From NCBI GenBank assembly GCA_023259375.1, contig JAHFQC010000006.1, positions 1-64,000 of the forward strand: 64,000 nucleotides of DNA. Reading direction: 5' to 3'. Position numbers and translations under genes: made by a program. How positions within the stretch are numbered: position 1 is the stretch's first letter; the number at the start of each line of letters is the position of its first letter. This stretch comes from Alphaproteobacteria bacterium (GTDB taxonomy: Bacteria > Pseudomonadota > Alphaproteobacteria > Micropepsales > Micropepsaceae). Shown piece after piece: positions 16,797 to 25,607 of this stretch. Under the pieces are notes generated by a model. That model had not been told where the DNA came from. It made no database searches and worked only from the letters and a program-made list of their open reading frames with translations.

Positions 16797-17682
16797 GCGT
16801 GCGCGCCGGTCCTTTGACCACGTTATCGGAGAGCTGTGCGCGATCCTTGCCGGCATTATGAACGAACACGGTCGGCCGCCCGCGATTGACAAACGTATTG
16901 CCCGAAATGACGATCTCGCCCGGCTTGCGCTTGCCGCCTTCCTCGCCGATGGAAACGGCGGCGGTCGGATTCTGGCTGCGCGAACTCTTTTCCAGCGTAT
17001 TGCCGGTCATCGTCAGGCTGCCGCCGTTGGGCAGATCGACGAGATAGCTCGACGTTCCGCGCGGGCCGTCCTCGATCGTGTTGCCGACGATTTCGGTGCG
17101 GCGGGCGCGCGATTTGATGTGATGGCCCACTTGCGTGTTGATGAAGTGCGAATTCTCGACCCGGAAGAGATTGACGAAGCCGGAATAGATGCCGTGGGCG
17201 CAGCCCTTGTCCGGCAGGCAGGCGCCGTTGCCGTCGAAGGTGGAGTTGCGCACCAGCAGCGTCGCTTGCGGATTGTTGGCGGACAGGATGCCGTCCTGGT
17301 TGTTGCGGAAAATGCAGCGTTCGACGGTGAGGAACTCGCCGTTGGCGCGCACGCCCGAGCCGTTGCCTTCGGGAATTGCGGCGCCTTCGAGCGTCAGTCC
17401 GCGCAGCGTGGCGTGGGGGGCGTTGACGACGAGAATGCCGGCGTTCTGGCAGATCGCCTCACTGAGAACCGTGCCGTTTTCGCCTTCGATGGTGAGATTG
17501 TCGGTCGTCCACGCGGCGCAATCGCGATACGTGCCGGGCATGATGTGGATCGTGTCGCCAGGCTTGGCGGCGGCGATGGCCTGGCTCGGAAGCGCGTAAG
17601 GCTGGCCCGGACCGACGGTCAATGTGGCGGCGGCGGCGCCCGGCATCAGGCACGCCAAAAACACGACGCTGGGGAATCTCAC
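16771..17682 (-). CDS. secreted right-handed parallel beta-helix protein
   Basis: A 303-residue exported protein with signal peptide VRFPSVVFLACLMPGAAAA. The body starts with TLTVGPGQPYALPSQAIAAAKPGDTI, the classic opening of right-handed beta-helix proteins, and repeats short coils with Asn ladders (RNNQDGILSANN, NSTFDGNG, GNTIEDG, GNTLEKS). Such folds include pectin- and alginate-active enzymes and C5-epimerases. The GTG start at 17682 has AGGAG seven bases upstream. A much longer open frame continues upstream but only shadows the gene at 17752. Probably a polysaccharide-binding or modifying enzyme of the periplasm; activity unknown. Confidence 0.8.
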   Translation of the reverse strand: MRFPSVVFLACLMPGAAAATLTVGPGQPYALPSQAIAAAKPGDTIHIMPGTYRDCAAWTTDNLTIEGENGTVLSEAICQNAGILVVNAPHATLRGLTLEGAAIPEGNGSGVRANGEFLTVERCIFRNNQDGILSANNPQATLLVRNSTFDGNGACLPDKGCAHGIYSGFVNLFRVENSHFINTQVGHHIKSRARRTEIVGNTIEDGPRGTSSYLVDLPNGGSLTMTGNTLEKSSRSQNPTAAVSIGEEGGKRKPGEIVISGNTFVNRGRPTVFVHNAGKDRAQLSDNVVKGPARTLTGLGSAN

Positions 17683-17751
17683 GCACACACTCCTGCTTGA
17701 CGGGGAACGACGCGCATACTCTAACCGTCGCATCAGGTCGGGGCGAGTGAC

Positions 17752-18531
17752 ATGCTGTATATCCTGGCGCGCGCGATGGACGTTGTGGCGCGCCCGAGCA
17801 TGCTGATCTTCATCTGCTGCATCGCCGGACTGGTGCTTACGCTGCGTCGCAAGCATTCGGGTCGCTGGTTTCTGATCTCGGGGATCGGCGGGCTTGCGGC
17901 GTTCGCGATTCTGCCGCTGTCGACCTGGATGCTGCGTCCGCTCGAGCAACGGTTTCCGCCGCCGCAGGTGACGCATGTCGACGGCCTCGTCGTACTCGGC
18001 GGCGCCATCAGCCTGCCGCGCAGCGTCGATCGCGACACGCCGCAGCTCAACGGCATGGCGGGACGGATGACGACGTTCGCCATGCTGGCGCGGCGTTACC
18101 CCAAGGCGCGTGTGCTGTTCACCGGCGGCAGCGGCGATCCGTTCGATCAGAGCCACAATGAAGCAGCCTATGCCCGCGTGCTGTTCGACGGACTCGGTCT
18201 TCGCGACGTGCGCTACGAAAGCCGCAGCCGCAACACCCACGAGAACGCCGTCTACGGCGCGCAGATGATGCGGCCGAAAGCCGGAGAGACTTGGCTGCTC
18301 GTCACCTCCGCCGCCGATCTGCCGCGTGCGGTGGGATCGTTTCGCGGTGCCGGCTGGCCGGTGCTCGGCTATCCCGCCGACTATCACACGCTTCGCGGTA
18401 GTAGCGGGTTCTTTCCGGGTATGATTTCGGGGCTGGGCGAAGCTGATTGGGCCGCGCACGAATGGATCGGTCTGGTCGTCTATTGTTTGCGCGGCTGGAC
18501 ACCGTCGCTGTTTCCGGGACCGCAGGCATGA
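17752..18531 (+). CDS. YdcF/ElyC-family (DUF218) membrane protein
   Basis: A 259-residue protein with two N-terminal membrane helices and then the DUF218 core: VDGLVVLGGAI, RMTTFAMLARRYPKARVLFTGG, SRNTHENAVYGA and LLVTSAADLPRAVGSF. ElyC, SanA and YdcF of this family affect envelope polysaccharide and lipid-carrier metabolism. It starts 69 bases from the divergent beta-helix gene and ends in an ATGA overlap with the next gene, so these two are coupled. A role in recycling or handling undecaprenyl carrier during polymer synthesis is an inference from the family. Confidence 0.85.
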   Translation: MLYILARAMDVVARPSMLIFICCIAGLVLTLRRKHSGRWFLISGIGGLAAFAILPLSTWMLRPLEQRFPPPQVTHVDGLVVLGGAISLPRSVDRDTPQLNGMAGRMTTFAMLARRYPKARVLFTGGSGDPFDQSHNEAAYARVLFDGLGLRDVRYESRSRNTHENAVYGAQMMRPKAGETWLLVTSAADLPRAVGSFRGAGWPVLGYPADYHTLRGSSGFFPGMISGLGEADWAAHEWIGLVVYCLRGWTPSLFPGPQA

Positions 18532-19436
18532 GACTTCCCGGCCGCATCGTTCATCCCCGCTTCGCGCGTTTTACCGATTACGCGATCGAACTCGAGCAGG
18601 TCGGGCAGGGCGTGTGGGGCGCCTTTCGCGCGCTGGATCTGTCATTGGATGAGGTGATGGACATCGCTGCCGGCTGGGGGCGCGCGCTCGACGGGATCGA
18701 AAAGCCCTGGCTGTGCTGGAATGTCGACAGTGACTGGTGTCTGGTGCAGCAGAAGCTGGTGCGCGACGCCGGATGGACGCCGCTGGTCGGCTTCGATCCG
18801 CGGGTGGGGCCGCCACGCCAAACGGTGCCCGGCGCGGTGGTGTTCGATTTCAATGCGGCGCTCGGCCTGCCGCTGCTCTATCCGCATTTTCCGCTCGAAT
18901 TCGCATTCCTGTTCGCCGAGCGGATTGCGTTCTGGCATTCAGACCTGTTGATCCGTCCGGCCAAACTGGCGGGGCTGGCCGAACTCTTCCGTACGCTGAA
19001 GGACGGCCAGACCGCGGCCTGTCATGCCGATCCCGGGCTGCGGCACCGCTATCTGCCGTGGTGGCAGCGCTATTGGGAGCTGGTCGGCTGCACCACCCGC
19101 GCGGCCAGCCGCGATCAGTTCGAAAAGGGCTGCGGCTGGTGGATGGCGTGGTGGGCGCATCCCAACCAGCGGCGCGAGCGCTTCGTCCGGCGCTGGTATT
19201 ATTGGGACCACGGCGCCGGGATCTGGTACTGGCACCGCCATGCCGGCGGCGATTGCGTCGTGCTCGATGCCGACGACTTCGCGGAAGGTCATTTCACCAA
19301 GATCGGCAAGGACGATTACGTCGGCGTGCGCGAACCGAACGGCTCCGACGTCCGCCGCAATATGGGCGACGAACTGGTGCGCCATTTCGATCTCAGCGAA
19401 GCCTGTGCGCGGCTGGGTCTGTCGGACCTCATTTAG
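18528..19436 (+). CDS. unrecognised protein, Trp/Tyr-rich
   Basis: A 302-residue protein without signal peptide or membrane helix that I cannot place in any family. It is unusually rich in Trp, Tyr, His and Arg, with clusters such as RYLPWWQRYWEL, WWMAWWAHPNQRRERFVRRW and HGAGIWYWHRHAGGD. The C-terminal third (HFTKIGKDDYVGVREPNG) looks globular. The ATG overlaps the DUF218 gene stop (ATGA). Aromatic density suggests carbohydrate binding, but this is weak evidence. The stop overlaps the convergent gene by 8 bases. Confidence 0.7.
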   Translation: MRLPGRIVHPRFARFTDYAIELEQVGQGVWGAFRALDLSLDEVMDIAAGWGRALDGIEKPWLCWNVDSDWCLVQQKLVRDAGWTPLVGFDPRVGPPRQTVPGAVVFDFNAALGLPLLYPHFPLEFAFLFAERIAFWHSDLLIRPAKLAGLAELFRTLKDGQTAACHADPGLRHRYLPWWQRYWELVGCTTRAASRDQFEKGCGWWMAWWAHPNQRRERFVRRWYYWDHGAGIWYWHRHAGGDCVVLDADDFAEGHFTKIGKDDYVGVREPNGSDVRRNMGDELVRHFDLSEACARLGLSDLI

Positions 19437-21396
19437 CCGACCACGGCAGGATATCCCATTTGGGTTCGACGCCGCCGCGCGGCCGCACTGGGCGGTTCTT
19501 AAACTTGGCCCAGGCTTCATCCGCGCCCGGCACGCCGGCATCGACGGCGGCCGCCAAAGCGGGTTGCATCTGCGCGGGGTAGCCGGTGGGCGAATTCGAG
19601 TCGCCCATCATCTCGCCGGGCTGGTGCAGTTTGAACATGCGCGCCATCTCGTCGCTGGCGCAGGCGACTTTCGGACCGTCGCGCTTGTCCTTCGGAAGAT
19701 TGGCGACATAGGCATCGGCCCAGTTGGCGATGAAATGATGCGGGCGGTCCATCACCTTCATGTAGTATTTGGTCGCCATCACGTAGCAGTAGTCCGGATT
19801 GATCATCCGCTGCACCGGTGCCACGGCTTTCCAGCGCGCGAAGGGCCGGAATTCGTCGAAGCCGAGCTGCACCGCGTATTGCGCCGCCCAGGTAAGATAG
19901 TCGTCCATCCACGGCGCCACCGAGTCCGCATTGTCCGACGCGCGCAACGCGACATGGAAGATGTTCGCCTCGCGATTGTTGGTGTACGCCGCATCGTACC
20001 ATTCGGCATTGGCTTTCATCTCGCGCAGCAAGGTAGGTTTCGCGGGATCGTTGTCGGGCGTCGCCCAGGCGGCTTGTGCCAGGGTTCGCAGCGACCAGCC
20101 CTGGCCGCGGATCTGGTCCCAGCCGATCAGGCCTTTGGCGTAGCCGTGATATTCCGGCGCCGTGCCCCACGCATTCCATTGCGACCAGAACAGCAACTCT
20201 TCGAGATAATAGCGATCGCCGGTGACAAGATAGGGCACGAATGCGAGCGACGGCTCGTGCGCTGCTTCGGCCCCGTATGGCTTGGGCAGTCCGGCGAGGT
20301 CGGGCAGCGGCAGGTTGCCGTTGCCGCGTCCGACATAGTTGTAGTGCGTGCTGATCTTGGGAAATTCCTCGGTCGTTGCCGGCCGGCCGGTTTTCTCATT
20401 GCGATAATGCGACGGAAAGCTGCCGCTGAGATCGCCCGCATTGAGCATCATTTCGGACGTCTTCGAATCCATCGACAGCAGCCAGCCGACCGTCCACCCC
20501 GGCAACGGCCCGATATCTGGACGCTGGCCGGTCACCGGCATGGCGGGATAAATGATGCCGGTTTGCATCGGCCCGCGGCCCTTGCCCGAATAGACGTGAT
20601 TGAGCGCACCGAGACCGGGATCTCGGTCGGCGTCGTAGTTCGGGATCGCGCGGGAGGCTTTGAGATCGGCGATATCGTAGCGCACCGATGCATCGGCGGT
20701 GGTATCCCACCAGAACACCTGTCGCCAGCGCGTGTGCGACTGCTGCGCGATCTTGTCTTTGGAAAAGACCGTCTTGCCATGGGCGCGAATTTCCGCGGCG
20801 TACTGATAGCTTCTCGGGTTCGCGGCCCAGGTCCAGGTGTTCTCGACATCCACCTCGATGCGTAGGGGCTTGCCGGGGCCATAGCTGCGAAGGCCGAAGC
20901 GCACGCTCAAATGGGGATCGGATTTGCCGGACGCATCGTGCAACGGCGCGCCAATCCACCATTCGCTGACCAGCGGTCCGGAAAGCCACGTCTCCGGCTT
21001 GCCGCGTGCGAGCATTTCGCGCGCCGAGGCCGTGAGTTTGCGGTCGCCGAAATCGAGCGTGACCGCCGCATCGAAATCCGCGGGCAGCGACGAGAGCGCA
21101 ACCGGCGCGCCTTGCGCCGGCGTTCCGGCGACGAACTGCACGGTTCCGGTGCGTGGCACTGTCAGAACGGCCTGGCGCAGCGAGCCGTCGCGGTTCTTCG
21201 CCTTCACATCCACCTGCAGTGGGATTGCGCCTCCCGATTTGTCGGTGGCGGCGAGCGAGGTACCCGGCGGCACGGCGCCCGGCGCGAACACCATGCCGAA
21301 GGTGGCCGGCCCGTTGCCATCGACGACAACGCGCGGCAAGGCGGACGCAGGCACCGCCAGCGTGCAAGCGATCATCAGCATACGGAAGCAGTGCAT
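19429..21396 (-). CDS. secreted protein with YetA/PcRGLX-like N-terminal domain, possible polysaccharide-active enzyme
   Basis: A 655-residue exported protein with signal peptide near MHCFRMLMIACTLAVPASA. The first domain (PATFGMVFAPGAVPPGT, then SGGAIPLQVDVKAKNRDGS) resembles the N-terminal RIFT-barrel domain of YetA/PcRGLX exo-rhamnogalacturonan lyases. The C-terminal part is helical and aromatic (YYLEELLFWSQWNAWGTAPEYHGY), as in alpha/alpha toroids of polysaccharide lyases or hydrolases. Start at 21396 chosen for an AGG six bases upstream; 21411 is also possible. It likely trims or turns over the exopolysaccharide. Substrate unknown, family call tentative. Confidence 0.6.
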   Translation of the reverse strand: MHCFRMLMIACTLAVPASALPRVVVDGNGPATFGMVFAPGAVPPGTSLAATDKSGGAIPLQVDVKAKNRDGSLRQAVLTVPRTGTVQFVAGTPAQGAPVALSSLPADFDAAVTLDFGDRKLTASAREMLARGKPETWLSGPLVSEWWIGAPLHDASGKSDPHLSVRFGLRSYGPGKPLRIEVDVENTWTWAANPRSYQYAAEIRAHGKTVFSKDKIAQQSHTRWRQVFWWDTTADASVRYDIADLKASRAIPNYDADRDPGLGALNHVYSGKGRGPMQTGIIYPAMPVTGQRPDIGPLPGWTVGWLLSMDSKTSEMMLNAGDLSGSFPSHYRNEKTGRPATTEEFPKISTHYNYVGRGNGNLPLPDLAGLPKPYGAEAAHEPSLAFVPYLVTGDRYYLEELLFWSQWNAWGTAPEYHGYAKGLIGWDQIRGQGWSLRTLAQAAWATPDNDPAKPTLLREMKANAEWYDAAYTNNREANIFHVALRASDNADSVAPWMDDYLTWAAQYAVQLGFDEFRPFARWKAVAPVQRMINPDYCYVMATKYYMKVMDRPHHFIANWADAYVANLPKDKRDGPKVACASDEMARMFKLHQPGEMMGDSNSPTGYPAQMQPALAAAVDAGVPGADEAWAKFKNRPVRPRGGVEPKWDILPWSAK

Positions 21397-21503
21397 TCTT
21401 GACCTGATCATAAAGAGGGAGCTTATCATTTGGACGTCCGTCGAGCTTACGGGGAAACCACCGGGGCGCAACAGGGCGCTGTGCGGCTATCGCTGGGGAA
21501 AGT

Positions 21504-22589
21504 GTGCACGCCTTATCAAACGGTCTGGAACGCAAGAGCGGTACGACGACGTTTGCGCTCGAGCCGGTTCGCGACCTTCCGGCGCTGGAGCGGCAATGGC
21601 GGGCTCTCGATCATGGCGGCGCTCATTCCTTCTTCACGAGTTGGACCTGGGTCTCGGCACTGTTGCAGCGTGCACCCGGGCTTCTGGTCCTGAAGGCCAC
21701 GCGCGGCGGCGCGCCAGCGGGGCTTGCCTTGTGCGCCCGTAAACGCTGGCGGCGGCAGGCGTGGCTCAATGCGAGCGGCAACCGGGCGCTCGACGGGATC
21801 ATGATCGAGCACAACGGCTTTGCGCTGCCGGGCGGCGAGGACGCCGTGCTGTGGGAGGATCTGGCGCGATGGTTCGCAGACGGTGGCTTGCGGGCGGATG
21901 AGTTGGTCGTTCCGGGAACGGCCGAGCGTTGGAAGGCGTCCGGCGATCTGATCGTGCTCGACGATTGCCGCACCGCCTATCGCACGCCGCTTTCCGGCTT
22001 GGGCAGTGAAGGCGTCGCGCCGGTTCTGTCGCGCAACGCGCGTCAGCAGCTGCGCCGGTCGCTGCGCGATTTCGGCGGCGAACTGCGGATTTCCGTGGCG
22101 CCCGATGCCGAGACGGCCCTCGGCTATTTCGAGAAGATGAAAAGCCTGCATGTTCGTTCCTGGACACGCCGCGGGCGCGCCAACGCCTTCGACAATCCGG
22201 CCTTCGAACCGTTCCATCGCACCATGATCCCCGCCGGCGTTGCCGATGGTAGTGTCGATCTGATGGAGATTACCGGCGGCGACCGGGTGCTCGGCTATCT
22301 CTACAATTTTAAGCGCAACGGCGTGGTGCATTCCTATCAGAGCGGCTTCTCCGACGACGACCGGTCGCTCAGGCCGGGCTACGTCTGTCATGCGCTGGCG
22401 ATCGGTCATTACGCCAAGGCCGGCATGACGACGTACGATTTCCTGGCCGGCACCAATCGTCTGAAAACGTCGTTCGGCATCGAGACCTACGAGATGTGCT
22501 GGCGCCGCTATCGCCGTCCGACGGTCGGCTTCAGGATCGAACAATGGTTGCGCGGGTTCAGGCCGCCGCAAGCAGCCGCACGGCACTGA
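21504..22589 (+). CDS. BioF2/FemAB-type GNAT acyltransferase
   Basis: A 361-residue protein with the two-lobed architecture of the BioF2-like GNAT family. Markers are SFFTSWTWVSALLQ near the N-terminus, ARQQLRRSLRDFGG in the middle, then GYLYNFKRNGVVHSYQSGF and TYDFLAGTNRLKTSFG at the end (equivalent of the DFLRG block). A GTG at 21504 is the best available start, with GGGGAAAG very close upstream. It is divergent from the YetA-like gene. Probably acylates a sugar or carrier lipid of the exopolysaccharide pathway. Confidence 0.82.
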   Translation: MHALSNGLERKSGTTTFALEPVRDLPALERQWRALDHGGAHSFFTSWTWVSALLQRAPGLLVLKATRGGAPAGLALCARKRWRRQAWLNASGNRALDGIMIEHNGFALPGGEDAVLWEDLARWFADGGLRADELVVPGTAERWKASGDLIVLDDCRTAYRTPLSGLGSEGVAPVLSRNARQQLRRSLRDFGGELRISVAPDAETALGYFEKMKSLHVRSWTRRGRANAFDNPAFEPFHRTMIPAGVADGSVDLMEITGGDRVLGYLYNFKRNGVVHSYQSGFSDDDRSLRPGYVCHALAIGHYAKAGMTTYDFLAGTNRLKTSFGIETYEMCWRRYRRPTVGFRIEQWLRGFRPPQAAARH

Positions 22590-23496
22590 AGGAAGGATGC
22601 AGCAGCAGCGATTCCAGCGCGAACTGGCGTGCCTGCTGCCGCCGTCCGTCGGCGAGAGCGGCTTTGGTGAGGTCGAGCAGGTCCCAGGCGCGATTGGCGC
22701 GCGCCAGCCGCCGCAGCTTCGGATTGCGCACCTCGAACTCGCTGTGCAGCGTGGCGAGATAGGCGAACAGCGCCTTTTCCTCGTGCGCGAAGGTCCGGTA
22801 AAGGCTGACGTGGTGGGAAACATCGAGCTCGCCCACGGTCTCGGCGCGGAACAGGATTTTCGCGGCGCGGTCGACGAGACGGAAGGAGAGATCGCGATCT
22901 TCCGCCAGGCTGGTCTTTTCCCAATAGAGCCCCGCCTCGTGCAATAGGGTGCGGGTGGCGACCAGCGTGTCGGTGTGCAGCGTGCGGTGGCGGATGAGCC
23001 CGATCATGCCCTCGACCGGCACATGAAAAATGCCGGGCTCGTTCGCGATGGGATGGCGCTGCAGGCCGGCGCGTGCCGGGGCGTAGAGATCGCAATCCTT
23101 CACTTCGCCGAGCGCCGCCGTTTGCATGGCGGCAAAGAAGAGATCGCCGCCATGTGTCTCCATCACGCGAACCGCCGTGGAGAGGTGATCGTTGCGGATC
23201 CAGCGGTCGTCGTCGTCGCAGAACGCGACATACTTGCCGCGCGCCAGCGCGATGCCGCGGTTGCGCATCCGCGACGGTCCGCCGGGCTGGCGATCTTCGC
23301 GACGGTGGAGCTGGAAACGCTCGTCCAGCTCGATCCAGATCTCATCATAGGCCGCCAGCGTATCGGGCGACGAGCCGTCGTCGACGACGATGCATTCGAA
23401 CTCCGCCATGTCCTGGTCGCGGATGCAGGCGAGCAGGCGCTTCAGCGTCGGGGCGCGGTTCTTGGTGGCGATGACGACGGAGATCACGGGTCGCAT
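22558..23496 (-). CDS. GT2-family glycosyltransferase
   Basis: A 312-residue GT-A enzyme with VISVVIATKNRAPTLKRLL, VVDDGSS (nucleotide binding), the metal-binding FCDDDDRW, and TSLAEDRDLSFRLVD. The upstream gene at 23499-24470 is a close relative in the same orientation, two bases away, suggesting tandem duplication. The final 32 bases overlap the convergent acyltransferase. Inverting GT2 enzymes of this kind add one sugar to the repeat unit in the cytosol. Confidence 0.9.
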   Translation of the reverse strand: MRPVISVVIATKNRAPTLKRLLACIRDQDMAEFECIVVDDGSSPDTLAAYDEIWIELDERFQLHRREDRQPGGPSRMRNRGIALARGKYVAFCDDDDRWIRNDHLSTAVRVMETHGGDLFFAAMQTAALGEVKDCDLYAPARAGLQRHPIANEPGIFHVPVEGMIGLIRHRTLHTDTLVATRTLLHEAGLYWEKTSLAEDRDLSFRLVDRAAKILFRAETVGELDVSHHVSLYRTFAHEEKALFAYLATLHSEFEVRNPKLRRLARANRAWDLLDLTKAALADGRRQQARQFALESLLLHPSFSAVRLLAAA

Positions 23497-23498
23497 GT

Positions 23499-24470
23499 CT
23501 ACTGCGCCTCCGGGTGGCTTAGTTGCGATAGCGGCTCCGCCGGATGTCCGGCGAGAAGAAACCGGATCGCCGCTACGGTGGGGCGCAACAGCACCGATTG
23601 CACGGCAAGTTCGCGCGCTGCACGCGGACGACCTTCGCTGCGGGCACTCTGCGCCAGCTCGTACAGCATCCAGGCACGATAACCGCGCGCCACGCGGCGC
23701 AGTGCCGGGCTGCGCATCGTCGTTTCCGCGTGCAGCATGGCGACCACCACGAACTGGCGGATTTCGTCTTCGGTGTAGGCCTTGCAGAGACCGGTATGCG
23801 CGGTGCGGTCGTAATCCGCCGTCACGACATCGCGGTAGATGACGCGCTTGGAGCGGTCGAGCAGGCGCAAGGCGAGGTCGCGATCCTCGGCCATCGACAG
23901 CTTTTCCCAGAACAGGCCGGCCTCGCGCAGCAAGGCGGTGGATGCTACCAGGCTGTCGCAATGCAGGAAGATGTGTTTCATCGCCGCCGCCCGGTCCGCG
24001 GGCGCAACTTCGAACAATTCCGGCGCCAGCGGGCGCCGCGTCAGAAACGGACGGATGACGCCGTAGAAATCGCCGCCGAGAATCTCGCCGCTACGCGAGG
24101 TTTGCATATTGGCGAAATAGAGATCGGCATCGTGGCGGCGCATGGCCGCGACGGCCGTGCTGAGATGATCGGTGCGGACCCAGCGGTCGTCGTCATCGCA
24201 GAAGGCCACCAGCGGCGCCGTTGCCGCCGCAATGCCGCGATTGCGGGCGCGCGAAGGTCCTTCGGCGAGCGCGGTCGCCGAACGCAGCAGGCGGAAGCGC
24301 CCGTCGAGGTCCTGCCAGAGGCGATCGTAAGCCGCCTCGTCGCGCGAACCGTCGTCGACGACGATGCATTCGAAGGCGGTCAAATCCTGTGACTTCACGC
24401 AGGCAAGAAGGCGGGCCAGGCTTTCGAAGCGGTCGCGGGTGGCGATCACGACGGATACGTCGGGTGTCAT
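23499..24470 (-). CDS. GT2-family glycosyltransferase (tandem paralogue)
   Basis: A 323-residue GT-A enzyme with VSVVIATRDRFESLARLLACV, VVDDGSR, FCDDDDRW and LSMAEDRDLALRLLD. The spacing of these motifs and the C-terminal helical part (RRVARGYRAWMLYELAQSA) parallel the downstream gene, so the two are probably duplicates that diverged in specificity. They form a two-gene operon. The 249 bases upstream, shared with the divergent gene at 24720, hold no other gene; an AT-rich TATACA stretch near 24503 may be part of a promoter. Confidence 0.9.
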   Translation of the reverse strand: MTPDVSVVIATRDRFESLARLLACVKSQDLTAFECIVVDDGSRDEAAYDRLWQDLDGRFRLLRSATALAEGPSRARNRGIAAATAPLVAFCDDDDRWVRTDHLSTAVAAMRRHDADLYFANMQTSRSGEILGGDFYGVIRPFLTRRPLAPELFEVAPADRAAAMKHIFLHCDSLVASTALLREAGLFWEKLSMAEDRDLALRLLDRSKRVIYRDVVTADYDRTAHTGLCKAYTEDEIRQFVVVAMLHAETTMRSPALRRVARGYRAWMLYELAQSARSEGRPRAARELAVQSVLLRPTVAAIRFLLAGHPAEPLSQLSHPEAQ

Positions 24471-24719
24471 GCGTCCTTCGGTGAATGCGTTTGCGTCGTC
24501 ATCTATACAGGCGGCGTATTGCGGTACTACGTGCTTATACGCGAGGCCACGGCTTTTACACGGTTTGTGACGGCGGAAGCACGCTGGAAAGCTGTCGCTA
24601 CGTCAGTGTTCATCGCGTGACACGAAGCCGAAGAACGTCCGCGGCCTATACAAAACAGCGGGCGTTTGTATTGTGCGGACGCGGCAGACATTGGATGTTG
24701 CAGCAAATAGAGAGACCAC

Positions 24720-25598
24720 ATGGCGTCAACACCGAGCGTGAGCGTCGTCGTTCCCGCCCATAACGCGGCGGCAACGATCCGGCGCGCGCTGCAGTCGGTG
24801 CTGGCGCAGACCCGTCCGGCCGACGAAATCATCGTGGTTGACGACGCCAGCAGCGACGCCACGGCGGTCATCGCGTTAACGTGCCCTGGCGTCAAACTGG
24901 TGCGGCTCGCCGAGCGGCGAGGGGCTGCGGCGGCGCGCAATGCAGGAATTGCAGCCGCGAAGAGCTCCTGGATCGCATTTCTGGATGCCGACGATGTCTG
25001 GCGGCCGCAAAAGCTCGAAAAACAGCTCGGCGAAATTCACGACGGTATCAGCCTCGTATTCTGCGCCTCGGAAGAGTTCGATTGCGACGGCCGATCGTTG
25101 GGAGACACGTTTCGCGGGCATGCGGTGGAGACCGGAGCGCGGGCGTTGAAGGATTTGTTGCGGCGCAATTTCGTGGCGACGCCGACGGTGATGGCGCCGC
25201 GTGCGCTGCTGGCGCGGTTGTGTTTCGACGAAGACCTCGCGGTGGGCGAGGACCAGGACATGTGGATCCGCTTGGCGCTCGAAGGATCGCTCGCGTATGT
25301 GCCCGAAACACTGGCCGAGGTTTACGTACAGCCGGATTCGTTGTCGCGTTATCGCGGCTCGGATCAGGGCCGCTATGTGCTGCCGATGATCCGCCGCCAT
25401 GTCGAGCGGCTGCGTCATCGCCTGTCGCGCAAGGAAATCCGGACCATTCTGGCCGAGCGCTACGCCAATGCCGGTCATATCGCGCTCGCCCACCACGATT
25501 TCGCGCGCGCGGCTTCATTCTTCGCGCGGGCGCTGTTTGCGGGCTACCGGCCATCGACCTGGACCGCACCCGCGGCGCTGCGGCGGCAAGCAAGCTAG
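24720..25598 (+). CDS. GT2-family glycosyltransferase
   Basis: A 292-residue GT-A protein with VSVVVPAHNAAATIRRAL, VVDDASSD, AARNAGIAAAK, FLDADDVW and VGEDQDMWIRL. The motifs are complete, so it should be active. It is followed nine bases later by the exosortase-associated O-glycosylation ligase gene, suggesting co-transcription. It differs more from the tandem pair at 22558-24470 than those do from each other. Confidence 0.9.
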   Translation: MASTPSVSVVVPAHNAAATIRRALQSVLAQTRPADEIIVVDDASSDATAVIALTCPGVKLVRLAERRGAAAARNAGIAAAKSSWIAFLDADDVWRPQKLEKQLGEIHDGISLVFCASEEFDCDGRSLGDTFRGHAVETGARALKDLLRRNFVATPTVMAPRALLARLCFDEDLAVGEDQDMWIRLALEGSLAYVPETLAEVYVQPDSLSRYRGSDQGRYVLPMIRRHVERLRHRLSRKEIRTILAERYANAGHIALAHHDFARAASFFARALFAGYRPSTWTAPAALRRQAS

Positions 25599-25607
25599 GG
25601 GAACGAT

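Noticed and set aside
17683-18459. Upstream extension of the minus-strand beta-helix frame (open to 18459).
   Set aside because: It lies opposite the well-supported DUF218 gene at 17752, has Arg/His-rich shadow composition, and the AGGAG site with signal peptide marks the start at 17682.
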